From assembly GCF_029407905.1 (NCBI RefSeq), contig NC_073626.1:82983482-83047481 (forward strand): a stretch of 64,000 nucleotides of DNA. The letters run 5' to 3'. Source of the DNA: Bubalus kerabau (lineage: Eukaryota; Chordata; Mammalia; Artiodactyla; Bovidae). How positions within the stretch are numbered: the first letter of the stretch is position 1; every line of letters starts with the position of its first letter. Positions 34,228 to 44,939 of the stretch are shown piece after piece. The position numbers and the translations under genes were made by a program. Under the pieces are notes generated by a model. That model worked only from the letters and a program-made list of their open reading frames with translations, was not told where the DNA came from and did not search any database.

Positions 34228-36404
34228 ACAGACTGACTTACTAATAGGACCTTGTGAAATGTTTCTGCCATAAAGTGGTTGCCTGTTCAGTTTCAAGAAG
34301 TAACATTCCCCATGACCAAACTGCATTGGTAGATGAAGTTAATCTATGATATTTTTTCATATCCTCCCTTTTCCCAAGCCCAGGAGGTGATTTCACCCCA
34401 AAAGATGGACTCTAGTATTAAAATGAACTAGTTCACATTTGTTAGTTTTGGCAAATGTAAACTAGAAGAGGATTAGACAAAGCCCCCTGATTCACTGAAT
34501 TGTCTGCAACAATAAAACTGAGGATGAGAGGCACTATGAGAAAAAAGAGGATTTGTGGTAGATTCATCTTTGGTTACACATTTTCTAAATATATTGTGCT
34601 AAAAAAAAATGCTGTGAAAAAGTTGGCTGTCTAACAAACTGTTTAAAGCATGTATGTGCTTTACCAAAAAATAATGGAAAACAATAATGTAGTGAAATGA
34701 AGAATTACACACCTGTAAAAGTCCCCAAGCTTCATTAGCATCATTTATCAGAATAAAACAGTGCAGCTTCAGTTTGCTAAGAAAAATTGAGTACTGCTTA
34801 GGTGCTTTGTTCTATTTCTTCCCCCATAGGAAAAAAAAATACGCTATTTGAAAACAAAGCTTTTTCTTAATTCAAAATTGCAGAAATCTACATGCGTAGG
34901 AAGATGAAATGTTTCACTACAGTGAATGACAAACATTTTCTGATTTAGTATGACAGCTAAACAGAGTACGAGTCTACCACACAGAGAGCTGTGAAAACAA
35001 CAAGTCAACTATGAGAAGCAGTCGAAGGTGTCTATTTCCTGTTTTTATTCCATTCCCTTACATGGTCCCACGTAAAGGGCCAATTACCCAAGTGTTTTAT
35101 GCAGGCTACATAAATGCCCTAATTGGATGGCCCAGTTATCTCAAGGATTCTAACTTCACAGTTGGACAGGTCTAGATAAAGAAAAGAAATGTGGTGTCAT
35201 CAATATATTAAAACAAAACCCAAACAAAAAACAGTTCTATACAAACACAAACAATACCTCTCACTGATTAACTTCAGGTTCTTCTGTTTTAGTAGACTAG
35301 TGAGTTACAAAAGGAACACAGAATTTGCACTAAAAGAATGTAGCCATAAAATAAATGTGATGATATAAGAATAATCCCCTACAGAGAGTATTTCAGTAGA
35401 TTTCTCTAACTCAACCTGTTTCAAATGACAGGACTTGCATTGTATTGCTTAGGGCATGAATCCAACAGAGATCTCATTACAGCATCACAAAATGTTTTCT
35501 GATATCCAGTTCCTTTTGTTTTGAATGCTCCCTGGTCTACCTTAAATATACCTGCCCTCCTACTGGAGTTCAGGTTTCCCTGGAGCCAGGTCATCCTGAG
35601 TTACCCGATGCTCCCTTCTATGCCTTCTGCTCCTTGCTGACCTTACCCCTCCTTGTACAATGATCAGGCTGCATGTGGCCATGTCAGCCAGACCTTTGTT
35701 TTCCTGGGTCCTTTCTTGCTTATTGTCCTTATGTGCCCCTTACTCATACTGCTTCTCTCATTCTTTTTTGCTGTCTTCAGCTTTAGGGTCCTTCACCACT
35801 TCTCCCCTGTGTTTTTCAAGAGAGATATGCTTTTCATGATTTTACTGACCATATACTTTCTTTACCATTACTCAGGAGTGATGAACTATATTCTCCCCAC
35901 AGTTCTGACCATATGAAACCATAGTTTTAAGTTTTAATCTTTCCATTTAAAAAAAAAAAGCTAGAAGAATTTTAAGTTTGATAATAATAATAATAATTCA
36001 GCTTCAAAATATACAAGGTTAGGCATGAAAGACAAAGAAAATAGAAGACACAATTTTTTCAATGGTCAAGGTCTTTCTGTTTTCACGTATGAATTATTAG
36101 GGCAAAAATGTTATCTGACTTAAGTGACTTAGGGATGAAAAGTCTCATTCTCCATTGATATAATTGACTTAGCTCCCAATCAATCATTCTAATAACTGCC
36201 TTAGAAACACTGTGTAAGGGATTTCTTAAAAAGGTATTTGACCTGAACATGAAATCCTATTCCATTCGCTAACCTCCCAGATAAACACATATTTTTTCCA
36301 TAGGGTATACATTTTCTTTGGAAAATGCAAAATTGTGTTAACACAAATAAAATATTGCTATAAGTCAGTAAGAAAATCACCATTTATTACTCCTCCTGCT
36401 CACA
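34228..36404. other. No gene or recognisable repeat
   Basis: Unassigned. A frame at 35,653-35,916 (+) encodes a hydrophobic 87-residue peptide but has no homology I recognise and lies in pyrimidine-rich DNA that gives such peptides by chance. A short AAT microsatellite is at about 35,980-35,998. Confidence 0.4.
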
Positions 36405-36600
36405 ACTTCTGTCTGCCATGTGCTTGGTTAAAAGCTTTCATGTGCTTGATTTTGTTTAATTATTACATGTCCCACAACAGAAATGATATTATTCCTATAT
36501 TCACAAATTATGAAATTAAGGTTAATAAAGGCAAATTTATTTGCCCAAGATCACACCAAATAGTGTATGAAAGAAGGATCATGTTACATTGTGACCAATA
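36405..36600 (-). repeat. MIR SINE (ancient)
   Basis: Antisense MIR: 'gattttgtttaattattaca', 'cacaaattatgaaattaagg' and 'atttgcccaagatcacacca' are in consensus order. It directly precedes the next BovB. Confidence 0.6.
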
Positions 36601-37005
36601 TAAATTAACCTGAATAGACATATTTGTTTTTTTAAGAACCAAGATGAATATTAAGAAAATATAATGATCCCTTGGGATCCACATGAAATTTGTTCCAGGA
36701 TCCCTGTGGTCCACTGGAGAAGGAAATGGCAATCTACTCCAGTATTCTCGCCTGGAGAACCCCATGGACAGTATGAAAAGGTAAAAAAGATATGGCACCG
36801 GATGATAACTGCCCCCTCCCCAAGATCAGAAAGTGTCAAACATGCTACTGGGGAGGAGTAGAGGACAATTACTAACAGCTCCAGAAAGAATGAAGTGGTT
36901 GTGCCAAAGCAGAAATGATGCTCAGTTATGGATCTGTCTGGTGGTAAAAATAAAGCCTGATGCTGTAAAGAACAATATTGCATAGAAATCTGGAATGTTA
37001 GATCC

Positions 37006-37612
37006 ATGAATCAAATCAAATGGGATGCAGTCAAACAGGAGATGGTAAGAGTGAACATCAACATTTTAGGAATCAGAGAATTTAAATGGATGGGATTGGA
37101 AGAATTTATTTCAGGTGACCATTATATATACTACTGTAGGCAACAATCCCTTAGAAGAAATGGAGTATCCCTCGCAGTCAATAAAAGATTCCAAAATGCA
37201 GTACTTGGATAAAAATCTCAAAAATGACAGAATGATCTCAGTTCTTTTCCAAAGCAAACCATTTAACATCACAGTAATATGAGTCTATGGCCCAACCACA
37301 GATGCTAAAGAAATTGAAGGTGACCAGTTCTATGAAGACCTACAAGACCTTCTAGAATTAACACCAAAAAAAGATATCCTTTTCATCATAGGGGATTGGA
37401 ATATAAAAATACAAAGTAAAGAGATATCTGGAGTAACAGGCAAGTTTGTTCTTGAAGTACAAGATGAAGCAAGGCAAAGGCTAACAGAGCTTTGCCAAGA
37501 GAACACACTGGTCATAGCAAACAGCCTTTTCCAACAACACAAGAGACAACTCTACACTTGGATGCCACCAAATGGTCCATACCAAAATCAGGTTGATTAT
37601 ATCCTTTGTAGC
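37006..37612 (+). pseudogene. BovB AP-endonuclease remnant
   Basis: Endonuclease domain of an RTE-type LINE, which would nick target DNA for primed reverse transcription. The start (MNQIKWDAVKQEMVRVNINI, from 37,006) fits the N-terminal strand. 'LGIREFKWMG' keeps the domain's E-containing motif, and about 37,392-37,402 encodes a GDWN-type segment. Stops fall at about 37,210 and 37,612, and the LTR separates this domain from its RT. Not functional. Confidence 0.8.
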
Positions 37613-37735
37613 TGAAGAAGGAGAGGCTCCATACAGTGAGAAAAAAACAAGACCCAGAGCTGACTATGGCTCAGATCACTAGCTTCTTATTGCAAAATTC
37701 AGGTTTAAATTGAGGATGGTTGCCAGGAGCCGGCA

Positions 37736-37785
37736 TATTGCATATTGAGTGAGGATCTGTAATAGCTCAACTGGAATTCTATCAC
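37736..37785 (-). mobile_element. Antisense BovB scrap inside the LTR 5' end
   Basis: 'catattgagt' and 'tagctcaactggaattctat' match antisense BovB (compare 13,830 and 13,880 in this window) with about 24 bp missing between them. It lies between TGCCAGGAGCCGGC (37,721) and TGCCGGGAGCCAGC (37,786). Confidence 0.7.
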
Positions 37786-38540
37786 TGCCGGGAGCCAGCG
37801 TGAGGCACTCCGCCCGTGACAAAGGTCATGAGGAAGGAGGCTCGGCATACGCAAAGGCGGGATCGAGCCTCAGGAGTCCCCCTGGAAATTCTCGAGCATC
37901 TACCCCCAAAGCCAGAGTCTGCCTACTTTCTGCTTTGTGCTTTCACCTACACCTCTGACTTTACGGGGGGCTGTCTCCCACTACCTCTCTCTGAAAAAAG
38001 AGTTAGCTTACAGCTCCAGTTAATAATTCTTGGATGTGACAGTGTTTCAACCTACAAACTCCTTTGGAAATCCTCTAGCCTGCCTGAATGGGTTTTTCCG
38101 GCCACACGTGATTGTTCAGAGCCTCCCAACTGTGAGAGGCAGGAGATGTTCTAAACTGCCTAAACACAGATTCCTTTGAGTAGTTAAAAGATTGATTAGA
38201 AATTGTATTGGTGAAGGGTTTTTCACTTGTTGGGCCAATGTTTGCTGCTAAGTCTCCATACTCCTTACCTACTGTGTCCTTGGCAGTGTATTGATTGATA
38301 TAATGGGTGTATAGAAATGTAAAATGCAGCTTTGTCCAATGCTTTTTGGAAGGCTGGCGCCTGACTTTGGAATAATCACCTTTAGAGAAAGATAAGTTTC
38401 TTAAAATGTTAACAGGCCTCCTGGCCAGAAGATGATGTCTATCACCTGAACTTTTGCATATGATAAGTTTACAGGAAAAAAGCCTGGCTTGCTGCATGAC
38501 TCTACCCCTTCCCCCATTATCCTCTATGCATAACTTAAGG

Positions 38541-38565
38541 TATAAAAACTACTTTGGAAAATAAA
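38541..38565 (+). promoter_or_regulatory. LTR TATA box and polyadenylation signal
   Basis: TATAAAAA at 38,541-38,548 and AATAAA at 38,560-38,565. The close spacing is typical of ERV2-type LTRs and places transcription start and 3' processing just downstream, in the CpG-rich part. Confidence 0.55.
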
Positions 38566-39108
38566 GTGCGGGCCTTGTTCACTGAAACTTGGTCTCCCCA
38601 TGTCGCTCTCTCTTTCAACTTCCGGCTGAGTCTCCATCTGGAGCGCGGAACCCGCCATGCTTGCTAATTATGCCTGGGCTTCTAAGATCCGACCGGGGAG
38701 GCCTCAGTGTCTCCTCTCCTTCGGGAGAACGGAAGGACGCCTGTGGCCTACGTAAGTGGTGCAAACTTCTTGTCTTGAAGTTTTATTGGTCTCCCGCGTA
38801 AACCAAGCTACTCAGCCTCTTTTCTCCACTGAATTTTCCTACTGAGCTATCCTCATTCTATTACTCTTTATATCTTTGATGAATAAATAATTAAATAGGT
38901 CGCCGACGCCGTCCCCGCTTCGAATACCCTGGATCAGCCGGGGCTGGACCCCGGCAGATGGTGGGGAAAACCACTAGGCAATTCAGCCATGACCTAAATC
39001 AAATTCATTATGATTACATAGTAGAGGTGATAAATAGATTCAAGGGATTAGACCTGGTAGTGTGCCTGAAGAACTATGGACAGAGGTTTATAACACATAC
39101 AGGAGGCA

Positions 39109-39579
39109 GTGATCAAAACCATACCCCCAAAAAAGAAATGCAAGAAGGCAAAATGGTTGTCTGAAGAGGCTTCACAAATAGCTGAAAAAAGAAAATCAAA
39201 AAGCAAGGGAGGAAAGGAAATATACCTTTTCCTGAATGCAGAGTTCCAGAGAATAGCAAGGAGACACAAGAAGGCCTTCTTCAATGAACAATGCAAAGAA
39301 ATAGAGGAAAACAACAGAATGGGAAAGACTAGAGATTTCTTCAAGAAAATTGGAGATATTAAGGCAACATTTCATGCAAAGATGGGCATGATAAAAGACA
39401 GAAACTTTCAGGACCTAACAGAAGCAGAAGACATTAAGAGGTGGCAAGAATACACAGAAGAACTATACAAAAAAGGTCTCAGTGATCTAGATAACCATGA
39501 TGGTATAGTCATTCATCTAGAGCTGGACATCCTGGAGTGTCAAGTGGGACTTTGGAAGCATTGCTATGAACAAAACTAG
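39109..39579 (+). pseudogene. BovB pol linker remnant
   Basis: Encodes the basic region between endonuclease and RT (KKKCKKAKWLSEEASQIAEKRK; FQRIARRHKKAFF; KRWQEYTEELYKK), 156 codons, then loses frame just before the RT entry. Further BovB pieces follow in other frames at 40,003-40,191 and 40,301-40,645. Non-functional. Confidence 0.85.
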
Positions 39580-41375
39580 TGGAGGTGATGGAATTCCAGC
39601 TGAGCTGTTTCAAATTCTGAATGATGATGCTGTTAAAGTGCTGTACTCAGTATGTTAGCAAATTTGGAAAACTCAGCAGTGGCCACAGGACTGGGAAAAG
39701 ACAGTTTTCACTCCAATTGGAAAAAGACAGTTTTCACTCCAATCCTAAAGAAGGGGAATGCCAAAGAATGCTCAAACTAGCATATAGTTGTGCTCATTTC
39801 ACATACTAATAGTGTTACACTTAAAATCCTTCAATCTAGGCTTCAGCAGTATATGAATAGAGAACTTCCAGATGTACAAGCTGGGTTTAGAAAAGGCAGA
39901 GGGACCAGAGCTCAAAGTGTCAAAATCCATTGGATCTTACAGAAAGCAAGGTAATTCCAGAAGAACATCTGCTTCATTGACTATGCTAAAGCCTTTGACT
40001 GTGTGGATCAAAACAAACTGTCAAAAATTCTTAAAGAGATGAGAGTACCAAATCACCTTATCTGTCTCCTGAAAAACCTGTATGCAGGTCAAAAAGCAAC
40101 TGGACTCCACATGGAACTCCACATGGAACAATGGAATTGTTCAAAATTGGGAAAGGAGTATGTCAAGGTTGTATACTGTCACTCTGTTTAATTTATATGC
40201 ACAGTACATCATGCAAAATGCCAGGCTGGGTGAATTATAAGCTGGAATCAAGATTGTTGGGAGAAATATCAACCATCGATATGCATATGATACCACTCTA
40301 ATGGCAGAAACTGAAGAGAAATTAAAGAGCCTCTTGATGAGGGTGAAAGAGGAGAGTGAAAAATCTGGCTTAAAACTTCACATTCCAAAAACTAAGATCC
40401 TGGCATCTGGTCCCATCACTTCATGGCCAATAGAAGGCAAAAAAGAGGAAATAGTGACCAATTTTATTTTCTCGGGTTCCAAAGTCACCTCAGATGGTGA
40501 CTGCAGATATGAAATTAAAAGATGCTTTCTCCTTATAAGAAAATCTATGAAAAACCTAGACAGTGTATTAAAAAGCAATCACTTTGTTGACAAACGTCCA
40601 TCTAGTCAAATCTGTGTTTTTTCCAGTGGTTACATATGGATGTGAGAGTTGGCCCATAAAGAAGGCTGAGTGCTGAAGAATTGATACTTTCAAATTATGG
40701 TGCTGGAGCAGACTCTTGAGAGTCCCTTGGACTGGTAAGGAAATCCATCCTAAATATTCATTGGAAGGACAATTTTGCTGAAGCTGAGGTTCAATACACC
40801 TGATGCAAAGAGCCAACTCATTGGAAAAGACCCTGATGCAAGGAAAGACTGAAGGCCAAAGGAGGAGGAGACAGCAGAGGGTGAGATGGTTTGGTAACCT
40901 CACCAACTAAAGGGATATAAATTTGAGCAAACTCCGGGAGATTGTTCAGGACAGAGGAACCTGGCGTACTACAGTCCATTCGGTCAGTCAGAGAGGCAGT
41001 CATGACTTGGCAACTGACCAACAGCAACAAAATCCCCATGGATACATAAATCTAAGGAAGATGAAGTATCTTATACAAAGTGGTACAGTACATTCCCACC
41101 TTCTGTCCATTTCCTCAGGTTCCATATCCTCAAAAATGGAAGGCCAACTGTATCTTGTTAGATTTGAGGAGTATGACTATTATTTAACAACTTTGTCCAA
41201 TTCTGCTTTTCAATGCCCTATCAAACAAGTAATCAGTCCATATTTTTATCTTCTGTTACCAATCACACAAGTTATCTGTATTTAATACTGTGTGAAATTT
41301 CCATCCTTTGTGTAAGATATTAAAGTCTTCTCTCTCTTTTTTTTTTTTTTTTTTTAAGGATCAATATTATGAAAC

Positions 41376-42854
41376 ATGGTCTAGTGGTTTTCCCTACTTT
41401 CTTCAATTTAAGTCTGAATTTGGCAATAAGGAGTTCGTGATCTGAGCCACAGTCAGCTCCCTGTCTTGTTTTTGCTGACTGTATAGAGCTTCTCCATCTT
41501 TGGCTGCAAAGAATATAATCAATCTGATTTTGGTATTGGCCATCTGGTGATGTCTTTGTGTAGAATCTTCTCCTGTGTTGTTGGAAAAGGGTGTTCACTA
41601 TGAACGGTGCGTTCTCTTGGCAAAACTCAATTAGTCTTTGCCCTGCTTCATTCTGTACTCCAAGGCCAAATTTTCTTGTTACTCCAGGTGTTTTCTTTTG
41701 CATTCCAGTCCCATATAACGAAAAGGACATCTTTTTTGGGTGTTAGTTTTAGAAGGTCTTGTAGGTCTTCAAAGAACCATTCAGCTTCAGCTTCTTCAGA
41801 ATTACGGGTTGGGGCATAGACTTAGATTACCATGATATTGAATAGTTTGCCTTGGAAAGGAACAGAGATCATTTCGTTGTTTATAAGATTGTATCCAAGT
41901 ACTGAATTTTGGATTCCTGTTGACTATGATGGCTACTTCATTTCTTCCAAAGGATTCTTGTCCACATTATTTGATATAATGCTCATCTGAGTTAAATTTA
42001 TCCATTCCAGTCCATTTTAGTTCACTCATTCCTAAAATGTCAACATTTACTCTTAACTCCTGCTTGACCACTTCCAATTTGCCTTGATTCATGGACCTAA
42101 CATTCCAGGTTCCTATGCAATACTGCTCTTTATAGCATTGGACCTTGATTCGATCACCAGTCACATCCACAACTGGGTGTTGTTTTTGCTTTGGCTCCAT
42201 CTTTTCATTCTTTCTGAGTTATTTCTCCACTGATCTCCACTAGCATATTGGGCACCTACCAACCTGGGGAGTTCATCTTTCAGTGTCGTATCTTTTTGCC
42301 TTTTCATACTGTTCATGGGGTTCTCAAGGCAAGAACACTGACATGGCTTGCCATTCCCTTCTTCAGTGGACTGCATTTTGTCAGAACTCTCCACCATGAC
42401 CTGTCTGACTTGGGTGGCCCTACAAGGCATGGCTCATAGTTTCACTGAGTTAGACAATGCTGTGGTCCATGTGATCAGATTGGTTAGTTTTCAGTGATTG
42501 TGGTTTTCAGTCTGTCTGCCCTCTGATAGAGAAGGCTATGAGGCTTATGGAAGCTTCCTGATGGGAGAGACTGACTTGGGGGGAAACTGGGTCTTGTTCT
42601 TATGGGCGCGGCCATGCTCAGTAAATCTTTAATCCAATTTTCCGTCCATGGGTAGAGCTGTGTTCCCTCCCTGCTATTTACCTGGGGCCAAACTATGGTG
42701 GAGGTAATGAAGATAGTGGTGACTTCTTTCAAAAGATCCAAAGCATGTACTGCTACACTCACCCAGTGTAGCATTCAAGCAGCAGCCCACCACTAACCCA
42801 CGCCTCTGCTGGAGACTCCTGGACACTCCTGGGCAAGTCTGGGTCAGTCTCTTG
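41376..42854 (-). mobile_element. BovB 5' half, inverted (twin-priming product)
   Basis: Antisense BovB running from the endonuclease/RT linker (41,376) through the endonuclease (SDHELLIAKFRLKLKKVGK; NQIDYILCSQRWRSSIQSAK) into the 5' UTR, whose 5'-most point (ctgggtcagtctcttg) abuts the sense half at 42,854. Its left edge follows the duplication ATTATGAAA (41,366-41,374), which recurs only after the end of the sense half (44,931-44,939). Both halves are therefore one insertion. Confidence 0.93.
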
Positions 42855-44930
42855 AAAGTAGGGAAAAACCAACAGACCATTCAGGTATGACCTAAATCAA
42901 ATCCCTTATTATTATACAGTGGAAGTGAGAAATAGATTCAAGGGATTAGATCTGATAGAGTGCCTGATGAACTATGGACAGAGGTTCTTGACATTGTACA
43001 GGAGACAGGGATCAAGACTAATGCCAAGAAAAAGAAATGCAAGAGCAAAATGGCTGTCTGAGGAGGCCTTACAAATAGCTGTGAAAAGAAGAGAAGCAAA
43101 AGGCAAAGAAGAAAAGGAAAGATATACCCATTTGAATGCAGGGTTCCAAAGAATATCAAAGAGAGATAAGAAAGCCTTCGTCAGTGATCAGTGCAAAGAA
43201 ATCTAGGAAAACAAGGGGATGGGAAAGACTAGACATCTCTTCAAGAAAATTAGAGATACCAAGGGAATATTTGAGGCAAATATGGGCTCAATAAAGGACA
43301 GAAATGGTAAGGACCTAAGAGAAGCAGAAGATATTAAGAAGAGGTGGCAAGAATACACAGAAGAATTATACTAAAAAAATCTTCATGACCCCGATAATCA
43401 TGATGGTATGATCACTCACCTAGAGCCAGACACCCTGGAATGTGAAGTCAAGTGGGGATTAGGAAGCATCACTATGAACACAGCTAGTGGATGTGATGGA
43501 ATTCCAGTTGAGCTATTTCAAATCCTAAAAGATAATGCTGTGAAAGTGATGAACTCAATATGCCAGCAAATTTGGAAAACTCAGCAGTGGCCACAGGACT
43601 GGAAAAGGTCAGTTTTCATTTCAATCTCAAAGAAAGGTAATGCCAAAGAATGTTCAAACTATCACACAATTGCACTCATCTCACTCACTAGTAAAGTAAT
43701 GCTCAAAATTCTCCAAGCCAGACTTCAACAGTATCTGAACTGTGAACTTGCAGATGTTCAAGCTGGTTTTAGAAAAGGCAGGGGAACCAGAGATCAAATT
43801 GCCAACATCCGCTGGATCATGGAAAAAGCAAAAGAGTTCCAGAAAAACATCTATTTCTGCTTTATTGCCTATGCCAAAGCCTTTGACTATGTGGATCAAC
43901 ATAAACTGTGGAAAATTCTGAAAGAGATGGAAATACCAGACCACCTGACCTGCCTCTTGAGAAATCTGTATGCAGGTCAGGATGCAACAGTTAGAACTGG
44001 ACATGGAACAGACTGGTTCCAAATAGGGAAAGGAGTACATCAAGGCTGTATATTGTCACCCTGCTTATTTAACTTATATGCAGACTACGTCATGAGAAAT
44101 GCTGCGCTGGATATAGCACAAGCTGGAATCAAGATTGCCGGGAGAAAAATCAATAACCTCAGATATGCAGATGACACAACCCGTATGGCAGAAAGTGAAG
44201 AAGAACTAAAAAGCCTCTTGATGAAAGTGAAAGAGGAGAGTGCAAAAGTTGGCTTAAAGCTCAACATTCAGAAAACTAAGATCATGGCATCTGGTCTCAT
44301 CACTTGATGGCAAACAGATGGGGAAACCTTGACAGATTAGTTTTTTGGGCTCCAAAATCACTGCAGATGGTGACTGCAGCCATGAAATTAAAAGACTCTT
44401 GCTCCTTGGAAGAAAAGTATTGACCAACCTAGAAAGCATATTATAAAGAAGAAACATTACTTTACCAACAAAGGTCCATCTAGTCAAGGCCATGTTTTTC
44501 CAGTAGTCAAGTATGGATGTGAGAGTTGGACTATAAAGAAAGCTGAGCACAGAAGAATTGATGTTTTTGAACTGTGGTGTTGGAGAAGACTTGAGAGACC
44601 CCTGGACTGCAAGGAGATCCAACCAGTCCATTCTAAAGGAGATCAGTCCTGGGTGTTCATTGGAGGGACTGATGTTGAAGTTGAAACTCCAATACTTTGG
44701 CCACCTGATGTGAAGAACTGACTCATCTGAAAAGACCCTGATGCTGGGAAAGATTGAAGGCAGGAGGAGAAGGGGATGACAAAGGATGAGATGGTTGGAT
44801 GGCATCACCAACTCAATGGTCATGAATTTGAGTAAACTCCAGGAATTGGTGATGGACAGGGAGGCCTGGCATGCTGCAGTCCATGGGGTCACAAAGAGTC
44901 GGACATGACTGAGTGACTGAACTGAACTGA
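42855..44930 (+). mobile_element. BovB 3' half, sense (same insertion)
   Basis: Starts at 'gaaagtagggaaaaacc', the same element position at which the inverted half ends, giving about 26 bp shared between the halves (41,376-41,401 and 42,854-42,880). Runs through linker, RT and C-terminal region to ACTGA pentamers at 44,930, then the right-hand duplication ATTATGAAA. Moderately diverged, with stops and frameshifts. Confidence 0.95.
43408..44307 (+). pseudogene. BovB reverse transcriptase, 299-codon open stretch
   Basis: The longest open RT in the window. It covers the RT entry (ASGCDGIPVELFQILKDNA), fingers (ECSNYHTIALISLTSKVMLK), palm (FCFIAYAKAFDYVDQHKLW; the first usual Asp of this motif is Ala), the QG segment (IGKGVHQGCILSPC), YADD (codons 44,164-44,175) and the thumb (GLKLNIQKTKIMASG). 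The first Met is internal, so it is not a native start. Upstream the linker frame ends at a TAG near 43,203, and downstream TGA at 44,305 cuts off the C-terminal domain. Confidence 0.9.
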
Positions 44931-44939
44931 ATTATGAAA

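Larger units (their letters stand above)
37721..38956 (+). mobile_element. Solo LTR, ERV2/ERVK-type, inserted in BovB
   Basis: Starts TGCC and ends GGCA, flanked by perfect 6-bp duplications GATGGT (37,715-37,720 and 38,957-38,962), the length usual for ERV2 integrases. Contains TATAAAAA (38,541-38,548) and AATAAA (38,560-38,565) close together, as in betaretrovirus-like LTRs, plus a CpG-rich 3' part (38,630-38,760; 38,900-38,950). No internal gag/pol/env, so the provirus was lost by LTR-LTR recombination. The first 65 bp are odd: an antisense BovB scrap lies between two near-copies of the LTR start (37,721 and 37,786). The 112- and 140-codon frames inside are incidental. Confidence 0.88.
36704..41031 (+). 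mobile_element. Old near-full-length BovB LINE split by a solo LTR
   Basis: Left part 36,704-37,720 has the BovB leader (tgtggtccactggagaagga) and the AP-endonuclease region (gcatagaaatctggaatgtt; aatgtcc-type site changed; tcataggggattggaatata). The right part 38,957-41,031 continues exactly where the LTR interrupted and runs to a CAACAGCAAC-type tail. BovB sequence excluding the LTR is about 3.1 kb. Heavily mutated: premature stops in the endonuclease (37,210 and 37,612), a 26-bp tandem duplication (39,693-39,744), a 12-bp one (about 40,109-40,132) and catalytic YADD changed to YAYD (40,280-40,291). The CAA-type end marks it as older than the pentamer-ended copies. No clear target-site duplication. 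Confidence 0.92.

Noticed and set aside
35653..35916. 87-codon open frame with hydrophobic stretches, as if a membrane protein
   Set aside because: Pyrimidine-rich DNA yields Leu/Phe-rich peptides by chance. There is no conserved motif, no splice context and no homology I recognise.
38075..38497. 140-codon minus-strand open frame
   Set aside because: It lies wholly inside the non-coding solo LTR, on the opposite strand, with no retroviral or cellular motif.
38580..38956. CpG-rich block as a cellular CpG-island promoter
   Set aside because: It falls precisely within LTR boundaries defined by the GATGGT duplication, so the CpGs belong to the retroviral LTR.
37006..40645. A domesticated, functional BovB protein
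   Set aside because: Premature stops, frameshifts, a mutated catalytic box and an LTR between the domains leave no selectable frame.
41337..41356. T tract left of the inverted BovB as the element's poly(A) tail
   Set aside because: It lies outside the target-site duplication at 41,366, and BovB here ends in pentamers, not poly(A). It is probably a pre-existing simple repeat.
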